This document shows positions 1-10,258 of a stretch of 64,000 nt of DNA, in pieces. Each line of letters opens with the position of its first letter. Position 1 is the first letter of the stretch. A program made the position numbers and the translations under genes. The notes beneath the pieces are model-generated. The model did not search any database and was not told the DNA's origin. It was given only the letters and a program-made list of their open reading frames with translations. Source of the DNA: an uncultured Bacteroidales bacterium (GTDB taxonomy: Bacteria > Bacteroidota > Bacteroidia > Bacteroidales > UBA11471); assembly GCA_944325415.1 (NCBI GenBank), contig CALUZW010000002.1:144037-208036 (forward strand), in the 5' to 3' direction.

Positions 1-595
1 GGTCGTCGAAGTCCATCGCCCCGGCCCGGGCACAACGGCTCCAATAGGTCTTGTATATATCGCGAATAAGGGGCCGCTTCGACTTCACGTCGGCCTCGTA
101 CAAGGCGGCATTGGCTGCATAGGCCGCAGGGGTGATGAGGGCATTCTTGGCGTTGGAGATAACAGCCTGCACGGTAGCAGGTTTGTATATTTTGTCGTCG
201 AGCGACATCTCCTTGATAATTGTCTTTATGAGGCTGCGCGAGTCGGACTGGTCGTAAATCGTAAAGTCGCGTGAGAAGCCTATCCGCTCGGCATGAGTAC
301 GCAGGATACGTGAGAATATCGAGTGAAAGGTGCCCATCCACAACCGTGAGGCCGTGGCTCCGCCAACGACCGAAGCGATGCGCTCCTTCATCTCACGCGC
401 GGCCTTGTTGGTAAAGGTAAGGGCCAATATCTGATAGGGAGAATAATTTCCCGTATTCAGCAGATAGGCTATTTTATAGGTGAGTACGCGGGTCTTTCCC
501 GACCCGGCTCCGGCAATGACCAGCGACGGGCCGTCGTTATAAAGAACCGCCTCGCGCTGCTGTTCGTTCAGCTCTTGCAAAAAATTTTCTTCCAC
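1..595 (-). CDS. UvrD/PcrA-family ATP-dependent DNA helicase, N-terminal part
   Basis: Superfamily 1 DNA helicase that unwinds DNA in repair and replication restart. About 198 N-terminal residues are visible and the rest lies beyond the left edge. The protein opens with ELNEQQREAV (Q-motif region), then the Walker A motif AGAGSGKT and motif Ia LTFTNKAAREMKERI, the usual order in UvrD/PcrA. The start is GTG: the codon two before it is an in-frame TGA, and no ATG is available. A TAnnTTTG promoter box lies just upstream. UvrD, PcrA and Rep cannot be told apart from this part. Confidence 0.9.
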   Translation of the reverse strand, partial: MEENFLQELNEQQREAVLYNDGPSLVIAGAGSGKTRVLTYKIAYLLNTGNYSPYQILALTFTNKAAREMKERIASVVGGATASRLWMGTFHSIFSRILRTHAERIGFSRDFTIYDQSDSRSLIKTIIKEMSLDDKIYKPATVQAVISNAKNALITPAAYAANAALYEADVKSKRPLIRDIYKTYWSRCARAGAMDFDD

Positions 596-617
596 GCCTC
601 AGTCGTTTGTTACCCGG

Positions 618-625
618 CAAAGGTA
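618..625 (-). promoter_or_regulatory. -7 promoter box for the helicase gene
   Basis: On the minus strand this reads TACCTTTG, a full match to the Bacteroidetes -7 consensus TAnnTTTG. It lies 22 bases upstream of the GTG start, giving a very short leader. Confidence 0.5.
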
Positions 626-837
626 CGGAGAATGGTCGAAATATGCTATACCTCCCGCCCCACATTCTTTCGCCGCCTGTTCTCCGCAAAAAATTTTCTC
701 AGAAAAAAGGCCCGGAACGAACCTTTTTCGGGGAGATGTGTTTTATAGGTGAAGCAAGACAAACAGAGATTTAACGAACAGTTGCGCGTGAGCGTAGCTT
801 CTCTAGCACTTAATAAGCATAATGTGATGAATTCAGG

Positions 838-877
838 AACGGGAGTCTGCGTGAGCAGATTCCCGTTTCGCCTTTTT
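838..877 (+). terminator. Intrinsic-terminator-like hairpin with no gene in front
   Basis: A 13-bp stem (838-850 with 855-867, one G-U pair, GTGA loop) is followed by a T run at 873-877. On the plus strand no gene precedes it, since the helicase runs the other way. It could end a small RNA starting between about 630 and 800, or lie in a long leader of the GH97 gene. No clear promoter was seen for such an RNA. The rest of 596-964 holds nothing else recognised. Confidence 0.5.
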
Positions 878-964
878 AAATTACCACATTTTAACAGATT
901 CAGAGTTCCCCTCAAAAAGATATTTCCTAAACTTGCGGAAGTTAAGAAAAAACCACCTGATACC

Positions 965-2818
965 ATGAAAAAAGTTTTCACCATTATGGCAATGCTTCTC
1001 CCTTGCATTGTCTCTTTTGCCGCGGAACAGAATTATCAAACATTCTATTCTCCTTCCAAAAAGATTTCCATACAAATCGGCTTAAAGGAAAACAGTCTCC
1101 AATATGCCGTACAATATAAGAGTGAGTATATAATTATTCCGTCAGCCCTATGTTGGACAGCCAATAACGACACTCTGGGGAATCACATTACCACACTCTC
1201 ATTTCTCAACAAAGGCAATACGGTCTCTCGCTATCCTACAAGAGGGGCTCATAACGAAGCCTACAACAGATACCGTACAGTTATTGCGAAGGCAACCAGC
1301 CAGTCGGGACAGGATTTTCTTGTCGAATTCAGAATTTATGATTCGGGGATAGCGTTCCGATATCTGCTCTCGCAAGAAAAGATGACCGACATCAACGACT
1401 TGACCACCTTCTGCCTTCCCCCCAAATGCCAAACATGGTTGCAAGACAATATTGTCTCTTATGAAGGCCTCTATAAGTCATATCGCACAGGAGAACTACC
1501 TCCATCGGTTGTTGCAGGGCCACCGGTTACCATAGAATATCCATCGGGTATATATGCCGTAATTACCGAAGGTGGACTGAGCAATTTTGCAGGAATGGAA
1601 TTATCGGTTGTTTCACCCGGGGGATTTCAAGCTCGTCTCGATGGCTGCACACGACTTGCCGGGAGTATTGCCACCCCCTGGCGCATTATTATGGTGGGGT
1701 CGCTGAACGAATTGGTTAACAACGATATAATAAGTGATGTATCCGATGCGCTCTCGCCTGTTTTCAAAGGAAATACCGATTGGATACAAACGGGTAACTG
1801 CCTATGGAGCTGGCTTACCGGATATGATGTTACACCCGCTGAGATGAAAAAGTTTGTCGATTGGGCAGCAGAACTTCATGCCCCGTATGTACTGGTCGAC
1901 GAAGGTTGGAGCCATTGGAAAGAAACCACACGTAATTTAGATGCATGGCAACTGCTTGCCGAACTCACATCGTACGCCAGCGGGAAAGGTGTAAAAATTG
2001 TCATGTGGAAATCATATCCCAAAAGAAAAGGCATTGAAAGCATCGCATTGCCGGAGAAACGCCGGGAATTTTTCCTTCGCTGTAAAGAAGCCGGTGTGTC
2101 GGGTGTGAAACTTGACTTTTTCAACAGTGAAAGTCAAGACATTACCCGATATTATGAAGAAACGCTGAAAGAAGCCGTAGAAATGGGTTTAGTAGTCATT
2201 TTTCACGGTTCAAACAAACCCACCGGCTTAGAATACACCTACCCCAACGAAATATCCCGCGAAGGTATCCGTGGCATGGAATCGGGTGCCGACGCCGCAC
2301 AAAATGTTATCACCCCATTTACACGTTTCCTATCGGGGCATGCCGACTATACGCCGCTTTTTCTCGGTAATACGGGCCGAAACGGAAGAAACTGGAAAGG
2401 GAATACCACCGAAGCCCATCAGATAGCCTCTACGGCCATCTTCTTTTCGCCATTCCGCTGTTACAGCGGACGCCCCGATGAATATATTCTCCACCCGGCA
2501 AAAGACATTTTTCTGGACATTCCAGTTGCATGGGACGAAACAATTGTCCTCCCGCCGAGTGAAATAGGCTCTTGTGTGCTAATGGCTCGCCGGAAAGGTG
2601 AAACATGGTATGTGGCAGCACTCTCTTCTCAGGCACAGAGTATAACTGTCGACCTATCTTTTCTGTCTCATAAAAAATACGAAGCTACGCTTATACAAGA
2701 CGCCGAAGGAACAACGTGTACCATAACTAATGCGGTATTCTCCCGCAGAGACAACGTTGATATAAAGACACACAACGGCGGAGGCTTCCTTATCAAACTG
2801 GAACCTATCCGTCGATAG
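965..2818 (+). CDS. GH97 glycoside hydrolase (retaining type, alpha-galactosidase-like)
   Basis: Secreted or periplasmic glycosidase of family GH97, 617 residues. It has a signal peptide (MKKVFTIMAMLLPCIVSFA), an N-terminal beta-sandwich, a TIM barrel from about residue 270, and a C-terminal beta domain. The barrel motif GVKLDFF puts an Asp at 384, where the retaining GH97 enzymes such as the Bacteroides alpha-galactosidase have their nucleophile; inverting enzymes of the SusB type lack it. Glu439, 55 residues later, fits the acid/base. The ATG at 965 is chosen because the upstream in-frame extension begins with GTG and precedes the signal peptide. Exact substrate is uncertain. The gene stands alone and ends in a strong terminator. 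Confidence 0.88.
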   Translation: MKKVFTIMAMLLPCIVSFAAEQNYQTFYSPSKKISIQIGLKENSLQYAVQYKSEYIIIPSALCWTANNDTLGNHITTLSFLNKGNTVSRYPTRGAHNEAYNRYRTVIAKATSQSGQDFLVEFRIYDSGIAFRYLLSQEKMTDINDLTTFCLPPKCQTWLQDNIVSYEGLYKSYRTGELPPSVVAGPPVTIEYPSGIYAVITEGGLSNFAGMELSVVSPGGFQARLDGCTRLAGSIATPWRIIMVGSLNELVNNDIISDVSDALSPVFKGNTDWIQTGNCLWSWLTGYDVTPAEMKKFVDWAAELHAPYVLVDEGWSHWKETTRNLDAWQLLAELTSYASGKGVKIVMWKSYPKRKGIESIALPEKRREFFLRCKEAGVSGVKLDFFNSESQDITRYYEETLKEAVEMGLVVIFHGSNKPTGLEYTYPNEISREGIRGMESGADAAQNVITPFTRFLSGHADYTPLFLGNTGRNGRNWKGNTTEAHQIASTAIFFSPFRCYSGRPDEYILHPAKDIFLDIPVAWDETIVLPPSEIGSCVLMARRKGETWYVAALSSQAQSITVDLSFLSHKKYEATLIQDAEGTTCTITNAVFSRRDNVDIKTHNGGGFLIKLEPIRR

Positions 2819-2840
2819 ATAAAAAGCCCCCTGTGCCAAT

Positions 2841-2890
2841 GCTTTTATTTCGTGCGGGGAGATTTCTCCCGCATGAAATAAAAGGCCTTT
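2841..2890 (+). terminator. Terminator after the GH97 gene
   Basis: Long inverted repeat: the arm from 2841 (GCTTTTATTTCGTGCGGG) pairs with an arm ending near 2886, followed by a short T run. Confidence 0.75.
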
Positions 2891-3001
2891 TGCCGATATT
2901 TTGCCGGCACCTGTAACGGTTTTAGAAAGTTTTTAATGAGTGCTGGTATCTACAATAATTCCGACTTTCAACAATCAATCTGACATCTGTAATAAATCGG
3001 T

Positions 3002-3024
3002 ATATTTCAGATTCTCTTCAAAAT
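3002..3024 (+). promoter_or_regulatory. Putative response-regulator operator, copy 1
   Basis: Two half-sites, TTTCA at 3005 and CTTCA at 3016, lie 11 bp apart in direct orientation, the usual geometry for OmpR/PhoB-family regulators. The second half-site begins 16 bp before the -7 box at 3032. An almost identical element with the same spacing lies at 5142-5164, in front of the PepSY-like genes. The stretch 2891-3001 holds nothing recognised. Confidence 0.6.
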
Positions 3025-3031
3025 TTATCAC

Positions 3032-3039
3032 TACTTTTG
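3032..3039 (+). promoter_or_regulatory. -7 promoter box of the two-component operon
   Basis: TACTTTTG matches TAnnTTTG. It implies a leader of about 85 bases before the response-regulator ATG at 3129. The direct-repeat operator covers the -33 region. Confidence 0.6.
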
Positions 3040-3128
3040 TGTAAATGGGGTATGATGCCTCGCTTAAAAATCTATGCGTTCTATTTCATCATTCCCCGAA
3101 GAAATGGAGACCTTTATTATTTTTTAAT

Positions 3129-3815
3129 ATGAAGATACTGATTATTGAAGACGAACCTTCGCTGCGGGAAGTCATGCTGCGGGCTCTAAAAGAGGAAGGC
3201 TATGTGGTGGAAAGTGCATCGACCTATTTCGAGGCCGATGCAAAAATTGCCGGATACAGCTACGACTGTATCCTGCTCGACATTATGCTGCCCGACGGCA
3301 ACGGACTGAAACTGCTAGAACAGCTGAAAGCCTTGCGGAAACGCGATAACGTCATTATCATTTCGGCCCGCGACTCGCTCGACGACAAGATACTGGGGCT
3401 CGAACTCGGTGCCGACGATTACCTGCCGAAGCCTTTCCACACGGCCGAACTCAAAGCCCGCATCAAGAGCGTCGTGCGCCGCAGCCGCAACGACGGGAAT
3501 CTCGACATCACCCTAGGAAACGTCGCTCTCGACCCCGAAAGTTGCCGGGTGAAGGTAGCCGGGAAAGAGGTGGAACTGCTGAAAAAAGAGTTTGACATAC
3601 TGCGGTTTTTCCTGCAACGTCCCAACCACGTCGTCGACAAGTCGGTACTGGCCGAGGCCATCTGGGGCGACCACGCCGACCAGGCCGACAACTTCCATTT
3701 CGTCTACGCCCAGATGAAAAATCTGCGCCGCAAACTCTCCGATGCCGGTGCCAACATAGAGATAAAATCGGTATACGGATTCGGCTACAAACTCACGCTT
3801 CCCGAAACCGAATAA
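3129..3815 (+). CDS. OmpR/PhoB-family response regulator
   Basis: DNA-binding response regulator, 228 residues, partner of the kinase encoded 13 bases downstream. The receiver domain (1-115) has the acidic pocket EDE at 7-9, phospho-acceptor Asp51 in LLDIMLPDG, and Lys101 in LPKPF. The winged-helix domain (about 125-225) ends in the typical SVYGFGYKL. ATG 3129 is preferred over the longer in-frame extension because MKILIIEDE is the canonical beginning. Autoregulation and control of the PepSY-like genes are inferred from the shared direct-repeat operator. The signal sensed is unknown. Confidence 0.93.
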   Translation: MKILIIEDEPSLREVMLRALKEEGYVVESASTYFEADAKIAGYSYDCILLDIMLPDGNGLKLLEQLKALRKRDNVIIISARDSLDDKILGLELGADDYLPKPFHTAELKARIKSVVRRSRNDGNLDITLGNVALDPESCRVKVAGKEVELLKKEFDILRFFLQRPNHVVDKSVLAEAIWGDHADQADNFHFVYAQMKNLRRKLSDAGANIEIKSVYGFGYKLTLPETE

Positions 3816-3828
3816 CTGACACCCTGCC

Positions 3829-5100
3829 ATGAAACTGACCTATCGCATCGCTCTTCGACTCTCGCTCTTCCTGCTGCCACTCATGGCATTGTGGGCCGTA
3901 CTGTTTTACTTCACGATGGTCGACGAAATAAACGATGAGGCCGACGACGCCCTCGACGACTATTCCGAGATGATTATTATCCGTATGCTGGCCGGCCGGG
4001 AGCTTCCGCCGCTCAACAGCGGGTCAAACAACAGCTACTCGATTGTTCCCGTAGACGAAGCCTACGCCGATACCCACCCTCACATCGACTACTACGATGC
4101 CGAGGTGTACATTCCCGAAAAAGAGGAGACCGAACCGGCCCGTATCCTCACCACCATTTTCCAAGACGGCTCCGGCAGCTACTACGAACTGAAAGTGGCC
4201 ACACCGACATTTGAAAAAGAAGATCTGTTGCGTGCCATTCTCTTCTGGGTCGTACTCCTATATATATTGTTGCTCCTTACCACGCTGACACTTACCCTCT
4301 GGGTTTTCCACCGCAGTATGCGACCGCTGTATACGCTGCTGCACTGGCTCGACCACTACACGCCGGGACAAAAAAACGATCCTGTACCCGACGACACCCG
4401 CATTCAGGAGTTTGCCAAACTCAATGCCGCAGCACAACAGGCGGTAGACCGCGTGGAGAGTGTATTCGAACAACAAAAACAATTCATCGGCAACGCCTCT
4501 CACGAACTGCAAACGCCGCTTGCCGTACTCGGCACCCGCATCGAATGGCTGCTCGACCACGCTTCGCTCAACGAGGAAGAGACCGGCGAACTGCTCAAAA
4601 TGCAACGCTCGCTCGGCCACATCGTGCGTCTGAACAAGACCCTCCTGCTACTTACCAAAATCGAGAACGGACAATTTCCTGAGAGCAGCACCATCGACAT
4701 GGGAAAACTCGTGGAAGAACAGGCCGAGCTCTACCAGGAGATATATGCCGACCACTCGCTCTCCTGCACGGTGAACATTGGAGAGGATTTCTCGGTTAAA
4801 ATGAATGAGTCGCTGGCCTCGACACTCACCAGCAATCTGCTCAAAAATGCATTTGTCCACACCGAAGCAGGCGGCCACATCGCCATCACGGTCGGGTCGA
4901 AGCAACTGTGCATCAGCAACGACGGAAAGCAACCGCTTGATGCCGAACACATTTTCGACCGCTTCTTCCAGGGCGAGAAGAAAGAGGGCTCAACCGGCCT
5001 GGGGCTGGCACTGGTAAAAGCAGTGTGCCGATACTACGGGCTCGGTCTTGAATACCGGTATGTCGACGGCCGCCATACCTTCACGGTCGACTGGCGATGA
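3829..5100 (+). CDS. Sensor histidine kinase
   Basis: Inner-membrane histidine kinase, 423 residues. Two membrane segments (about 8-30 and 135-162) enclose a periplasmic sensor of roughly 100 residues with many acidic residues. A HAMP-like linker follows, then the H-box NASHELQTPLAVL with phospho-acceptor His225, an N-box (NLLKNAFVHT), and a G-box (GSTGLGLALVKAV). It is co-transcribed with the response regulator. The acidic periplasmic loop could sense cations or peptides, but that is a guess. Confidence 0.93.
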   Translation: MKLTYRIALRLSLFLLPLMALWAVLFYFTMVDEINDEADDALDDYSEMIIIRMLAGRELPPLNSGSNNSYSIVPVDEAYADTHPHIDYYDAEVYIPEKEETEPARILTTIFQDGSGSYYELKVATPTFEKEDLLRAILFWVVLLYILLLLTTLTLTLWVFHRSMRPLYTLLHWLDHYTPGQKNDPVPDDTRIQEFAKLNAAAQQAVDRVESVFEQQKQFIGNASHELQTPLAVLGTRIEWLLDHASLNEEETGELLKMQRSLGHIVRLNKTLLLLTKIENGQFPESSTIDMGKLVEEQAELYQEIYADHSLSCTVNIGEDFSVKMNESLASTLTSNLLKNAFVHTEAGGHIAITVGSKQLCISNDGKQPLDAEHIFDRFFQGEKKEGSTGLGLALVKAVCRYYGLGLEYRYVDGRHTFTVDWR

Positions 5101-5141
5101 GCCGGAGAAAAATTTTTTCGATTTTTTTCTGAAAAAGTCGA

Positions 5142-5164
5142 ATATTTCAAATTCATTTCAAAAT
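5142..5164 (+). promoter_or_regulatory. Putative response-regulator operator, copy 2
   Basis: Two TTTCA half-sites begin at 5145 and 5156, 11 bp apart. It differs from the element at 3002-3024 at three of 23 positions and lies the same distance (16 bp from the second half-site) from its -7 box. It links the PepSY-like genes to the two-component system. Confidence 0.6.
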
Positions 5165-5171
5165 CGGGTCG

Positions 5172-5179
5172 GATATTTG
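5172..5179 (+). promoter_or_regulatory. -7 promoter box of the PepSY-like operon
   Basis: GATATTTG deviates from TAnnTTTG at the first base, as expected for a promoter that depends on an activator. Its position relative to the operator equals that of the first copy. Confidence 0.5.
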
Positions 5180-5227
5180 TATCAGAAAACAATACAGAAC
5201 ATGTCTAACCCACTAAAACCAAATGTT

Positions 5228-5668
5228 ATGAAAAAGTTAATGATTCTCGCAGCCATCTTGTTCTCGCTGGGTACCATCACCGCCAAAGCCGACAACGACC
5301 GTATGATTACCGTCAACCAACTGCCGCAAAAGTCGCAGACATTCATCAAACAGCACTTCCCCAATGAGAAAGTTGCCTATGCCAAATACGAGCGGGACTT
5401 CCTCGACAGCACCTACGAAATTGTCTTCACCAGCAGCGCTAAAATAGAATTCTTCAAAAACGGAGACTGGAAAGAGGTTGACTGCAAATACTCGACCGTA
5501 CCGGCCGACATCGTTCCCGCACAGATAACGGCATACATCCAACAGAACTGGCCCGATGCCTCGATTGTGAAAATAGACCGCGACAAACGCGACTACGAAG
5601 TGCAACTGAACAACCGTCTCGAACTGACGTTTGACCTGAACTTCAACCTTATCGAAATCGACGATTAA
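5228..5668 (+). CDS. PepSY-like (DUF2874) periplasmic protein
   Basis: Small exported protein, 146 residues. A signal peptide (MKKLMILAAILFSLGTITAKA) is followed by two tandem PepSY-like repeats of the DUF2874/BLIP-like type. Each has the pattern 'helix - NWPDASIVKIDRD - strand - YEVQLNN - strand', seen at about 40-85 and 105-146. Such proteins often sit beside two-component systems in Bacteroidetes; their biochemical role is unknown. ATG 5228 is chosen because the signal peptide starts there. It is followed after 18 bases by a related lipoprotein gene. Confidence 0.8.
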   Translation: MKKLMILAAILFSLGTITAKADNDRMITVNQLPQKSQTFIKQHFPNEKVAYAKYERDFLDSTYEIVFTSSAKIEFFKNGDWKEVDCKYSTVPADIVPAQITAYIQQNWPDASIVKIDRDKRDYEVQLNNRLELTFDLNFNLIEIDD

Positions 5669-5686
5669 TTCTGCCAATACATCGCC

Positions 5687-6559
5687 ATGAAAAAATTCCT
5701 CTATACGACTCTGACCCTTTGCCTGCTGACTGTTTTTTACAGTTGCGACAAAGAAGAGAACAGCCAGCTCACCACCGACGAAGTGAGAAACACGCTCAAA
5801 AGCATGTATCCCTCGGCCAACGACATCTCATGGGAGATAAAGAACGGCTATATCGTAGCCGACTTCAAGGCTCCCGCCGTCCTGAATCCGGGCGGGAGAG
5901 ATGTAGAACACGCCGCATGGTTCGACCGCAGCGGACGTTGGTACATGACCGAGACCGATATACCTTTCTCCCTCCTGCCCGATGCTGTTAAAGCGGCTTT
6001 CCAGCAAAGTCAGTATTCTGAATGGATTGTCGACGATGTAGACATGATCGAACGGGAAAACTTCGAAACCGTATATGTAATCGAGGCCGAAAGCCGCTCG
6101 GCCGGAGGCGAAAACGAAGTGGCCCTCTGCTACTCGGCCGACGGTATCCTTGTCAAGACATTGACGGGTGCCAACAGCGACAACGATTACGGCGACTTCA
6201 TTACCCCCTCGTTCAACCAACAGATTGTAGACTTTATCGAAAACCGCTACCCGGGTGCCCGCATCGTCGAGATGGATAAGGAGGTAAACCGCACCGAGGT
6301 CGAAATCATCGACGGAAATGTGTGTCGGGAACTGACATTCGATGCCTCCAACAACTGGATACGCACCGAGACAGAGACTGCCTATACAGCCCTTCCCGCC
6401 GCCGTGCAACAGGCTTTCAACGGCTCGATTTACGGCAGCTACCGCATCGACGACATTTACTATGTCGAGACACCCGAGCGCGAATACTACCTCTTCGAAC
6501 TCGAAAACAACGACCGCGACCTGAACGTATCTATCGATACACAAGGCAATATTCTCTGA
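5687..6559 (+). CDS. PepSY-like (DUF2874) lipoprotein, duplicated
   Basis: Lipoprotein of 290 residues with lipobox LLTVFYSC (Cys20). The mature part holds two tandem PepSY-like modules, about 30-135 and 170-290. Each carries the motif 'YPSANDISWEIKNGYIVADF' or 'YPGARIVEMDKEVNRTEVEI' and later an 'LPDAVKAAFQQS' or 'LPAAVQQAFNGS' helix. It probably arose by internal duplication of the kind of domain found in the preceding gene. Both genes share one promoter and a strong terminator. Function unknown; it may be an envelope partner or inhibitor in the pathway of the adjacent sensor kinase. Confidence 0.8.
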   Translation: MKKFLYTTLTLCLLTVFYSCDKEENSQLTTDEVRNTLKSMYPSANDISWEIKNGYIVADFKAPAVLNPGGRDVEHAAWFDRSGRWYMTETDIPFSLLPDAVKAAFQQSQYSEWIVDDVDMIERENFETVYVIEAESRSAGGENEVALCYSADGILVKTLTGANSDNDYGDFITPSFNQQIVDFIENRYPGARIVEMDKEVNRTEVEIIDGNVCRELTFDASNNWIRTETETAYTALPAAVQQAFNGSIYGSYRIDDIYYVETPEREYYLFELENNDRDLNVSIDTQGNIL

Positions 6560-6578
6560 AACCGCCTTGTACTCTACC

Positions 6579-6621
6579 ACAGAAAGGGGCCATGCTGCGT
6601 TGCAGTATGGCCCCTTTCTGT
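6579..6621 (+). terminator. Terminator after the PepSY-like operon
   Basis: Perfect 15-bp stem (ACAGAAAGGGGCCAT with its complement ending at 6621) around an inner CTGC-GTT-GCAG hairpin. Confidence 0.75.
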
Positions 6622-6710
6622 ATACAGTAACCTTCCGCAGCCGGCACAGGCCATTCCTAAACATCGGGCAGATTTTTGGCCCGACATCATTGAAAACAGG
6701 AAAATAGGAT

Positions 6711-6718
6711 TATCTTTG
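6711..6718 (+). promoter_or_regulatory. -7 promoter box for the 6740-7298 gene pair
   Basis: TATCTTTG matches TAnnTTTG, 21 bases before the ATG at 6740. A TTG lies 18 bases upstream of the box as a weak -33 element. Confidence 0.55.
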
Positions 6719-6739
6719 GGAAAAATAAATTTTCGCCTT

Positions 6740-7069
6740 ATGAAAAAATGGATTGCGGGCCTCATCGTGGCCATCGGTATTCTGACACTGGTCGTATCCT
6801 GTCCGCCGGCCGAAGAACATCGCGATGCCATGAAAAGCATCGTCAAGGAATCGCTCGACAGCAGCGACAATATGCTCATCGCCATGCTGGGCGGATATGT
6901 AGTAGACATGGTGGCCGAAGAGATGGTTTCGTGCCGGAACTATGTGCTGTTCTCGACCGGATATATCGAATATGAAGGAGAAAAGCAACTGGCCAGTATC
7001 GGGGTTCTGGGCCACGTATTCGTACTCTTCGACCGTGAGGATATAGACAAGCTGCTCGAAGATTTGTAA
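6740..7069 (+). CDS. DUF4359-like membrane-anchored protein
   Basis: Small protein of 109 residues. A hydrophobic N-terminus (MKKWIAGLIVAIGILTLVVSC) serves as lipobox or anchor, followed by a soluble domain with 'NYVLFSTGYIEYEGEKQLASIGVLGHVF'. The pattern is that of the DUF4359 family common in Bacteroidales, whose role is unknown. ATG 6740 gives a clean signal sequence; the in-frame codon upstream lies near the promoter. It is followed after 4 bases by a DUF2007 gene, so the two form a small operon. Confidence 0.6.
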   Translation: MKKWIAGLIVAIGILTLVVSCPPAEEHRDAMKSIVKESLDSSDNMLIAMLGGYVVDMVAEEMVSCRNYVLFSTGYIEYEGEKQLASIGVLGHVFVLFDREDIDKLLEDL

Positions 7070-7073
7070 CCCC

Positions 7074-7298
7074 ATGAATAAAGACAAGATTATCGACATA
7101 TATCGGGGAGATTTGTGGGAATGCCAGTTGCTCGAATCGATACTGCTCGATGCCGGCATCGACTGCTTCCTACGCAACAATGTACGCACCCCTTACGGTC
7201 CCATAGCCTCGATGGCGACCGCCGTCATTGTAATGATAAAACAAGAAGACGAAAGCCGCGCCAATGCCTTATTGCAAGAACATGAGTATATAAAATAA
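7074..7298 (+). CDS. DUF2007-type putative signal-transducing protein
   Basis: Cytosolic protein of 74 residues resembling the DUF2007 family: a beta-alpha-beta fold with 'VIDIYRGDLWECQLLESILLDAGIDCFLRN' style N-terminal half and a C-terminal helix with the acidic-basic stretch EDESRANALL. DUF2007 proteins resemble the PII-like fold and have been suggested to act in signalling, without proof. It forms an operon with the DUF4359-like gene and ends before a strong hairpin. Confidence 0.7.
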   Translation: MNKDKIIDIYRGDLWECQLLESILLDAGIDCFLRNNVRTPYGPIASMATAVIVMIKQEDESRANALLQEHEYIK

Positions 7299-7326
7299 GT
7301 CTGCCGTTCCCTGCGCAATAAACAAC

Positions 7327-7358
7327 CAACGCCGTTTCTCCAAAGAGAAACGGCGTTG
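7327..7358. terminator. Bidirectional terminator between convergent genes
   Basis: Perfect 14-bp stem with loop CAAA between the plus-strand DUF2007 gene and the minus-strand ettA gene. It could serve both. Confidence 0.7.
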
Positions 7359-7391
7359 ATGCTATACAGAGGGAGAAGTACGGACAAGCGA

Positions 7392-9077
<1,686 letters not shown>

Positions 9078-9111
9078 AGATGTTGTTCTGGTTTGGAATC
9101 GGAATCTCTTT

Positions 9112-9675
9112 TTAATGTTTGGCGTTTACGGTTTTGACCCGATAATCGCAATGGGCTTTACCCCGAATGATGTTATTGAGTTTTGACTTGATAAGTTGCT
9201 TGCGTATGGGCGAGAGGTGGTCGATGAAAAGTTTTCCGTCGAGATGGTCATACTCGTGCTGGATGACCCGAGCCACATAGCCTTCGAAGACCTCGGTGTG
9301 CTCGACAAAGTTTTCGTCGCAATAGCGTATCGAGAGTTTCTCCTGACGCACGACCGACTCGTGAATACCGGGCAGGCTGAGACACCCCTCCTCGCGCGAG
9401 ACAGTATCGCCCTCGGTGGCAATGATGTGGGCATTTATCATGGCTTTGCGATAGTTCTTATATTCGGGCCATGTGTCGGAAAGAGGGTCGAGATTGATGA
9501 CCAGCACCCGTATGTCGAGGCCGATTTGCGGAGCGGCCAACCCTACCCCTTCGGCACTGTCCATCGTTTCAAACATGTCTTCGATGAGTTTTTTCAGACC
9601 GGGATAGTCGGGGGTGATATCCGTGGCGATTTTACGCAGCACAGGCTGACCGTAAAGATAAATAGGTAATATCAT
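9112..9675 (-). CDS. def: Peptide deformylase
   Basis: Removes the formyl group from the N-terminal methionine of new proteins; a metal enzyme in the cytosol. 187 residues. All three family motifs are present: [10 protein letters not shown] (about 43-52), EEGCLSLPG with the metal-binding Cys, and HEYDHLDG with two metal-binding His and the catalytic Glu. The start overlaps the stop of ruvX by 4 bases (ATGA), which indicates translational coupling. Confidence 0.96.
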   Translation of the reverse strand: MILPIYLYGQPVLRKIATDITPDYPGLKKLIEDMFETMDSAEGVGLAAPQIGLDIRVLVINLDPLSDTWPEYKNYRKAMINAHIIATEGDTVSREEGCLSLPGIHESVVRQEKLSIRYCDENFVEHTEVFEGYVARVIQHEYDHLDGKLFIDHLSPIRKQLIKSKLNNIIRGKAHCDYRVKTVNAKH

Positions 9676-10100
9676 AGCTTGTTTTTATAAGATTGGCTTT
9701 CGAGGTAATCTTGCAGGATGATGGTAGCACTTATCTCGTCGACCAGAGCCTTGTCGCGGCGGGCCTTCTGTTTCAGACCGCCGTCGATCATGGCACGGTG
9801 AGCCAGAGCCGAGGTGAAACGTTCGTCGAAAAACTCGACAGGCATCTCGGGCAGGGCCTTGCGCAGTTTCGCCACAAAGGGCTTGATGTAACGCATGCTC
9901 TCCGAAGGGGTGTTGTCGAGCTGGCGGGGCAAGCCCACGACAATGCGTTCTACCGGTTCACGCTGCACATAGTCGAGCAGAAACGGTAGGAGTTCGTGCG
10001 TAGCCACCGTACACAATCCGTTGGCGATGAGTTGCAAGGTATCGGTAACGGCTATTCCCGTGCGCTTGCGTCCGAAATCGATAGATAAAATGCGAGCCAT
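9672..10100 (-). CDS. ruvX: Putative pre-16S rRNA nuclease / Holliday junction resolvase RuvX (YqgF)
   Basis: RNase H-fold nuclease of the YqgF family, linked to 5' maturation of 16S rRNA and earlier named a Holliday junction resolvase. 142 residues, the family size. It has the first catalytic Asp in [15 protein letters not shown], the VVGLPRQLD motif, [11 protein letters not shown] and a late '[13 protein letters not shown]' with an acidic residue. ATG 10100 is chosen over a longer in-frame extension because [10 protein letters not shown] is the canonical N-terminus and the promoter box lies directly in front of it. First gene of the ruvX-def-ettA run. Confidence 0.92.
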   Translation of the reverse strand: MARILSIDFGRKRTGIAVTDTLQLIANGLCTVATHELLPFLLDYVQREPVERIVVGLPRQLDNTPSESMRYIKPFVAKLRKALPEMPVEFFDERFTSALAHRAMIDGGLKQKARRDKALVDEISATIILQDYLESQSYKNKL

Positions 10101-10108
10101 ATCGAGGA

Positions 10109-10116
10109 CAAAGATA
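10109..10116 (-). promoter_or_regulatory. -7 promoter box for ruvX-def
   Basis: On the minus strand TATCTTTG, 8 bases from the ruvX ATG, so the transcript has almost no leader. Confidence 0.5.
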
Positions 10117-10258
10117 CGAATTTTTGCGACATCACCATATCTCACCGATTCCGGAAATACCAATAGCAAAAAATGTCTCGCTTAGGCAACTGTCTCTTAG
10201 GAACAAAAGTCGCAGTAACTGTGCCAAAAATATCAGTCGACAAATTACTCTGTGCATA

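Noticed and set aside
646..1008. Minus-strand open frame of 120 codons
   Set aside because: It overlaps the helicase promoter, the hairpin and the GH97 start, and shows no family resemblance.
5828..6664. Minus-strand frame of 278 codons opposite the PepSY-like lipoprotein
   Set aside because: Shadow of a G+C-rich gene; it runs through the terminator hairpin and has low-complexity Val-rich text.
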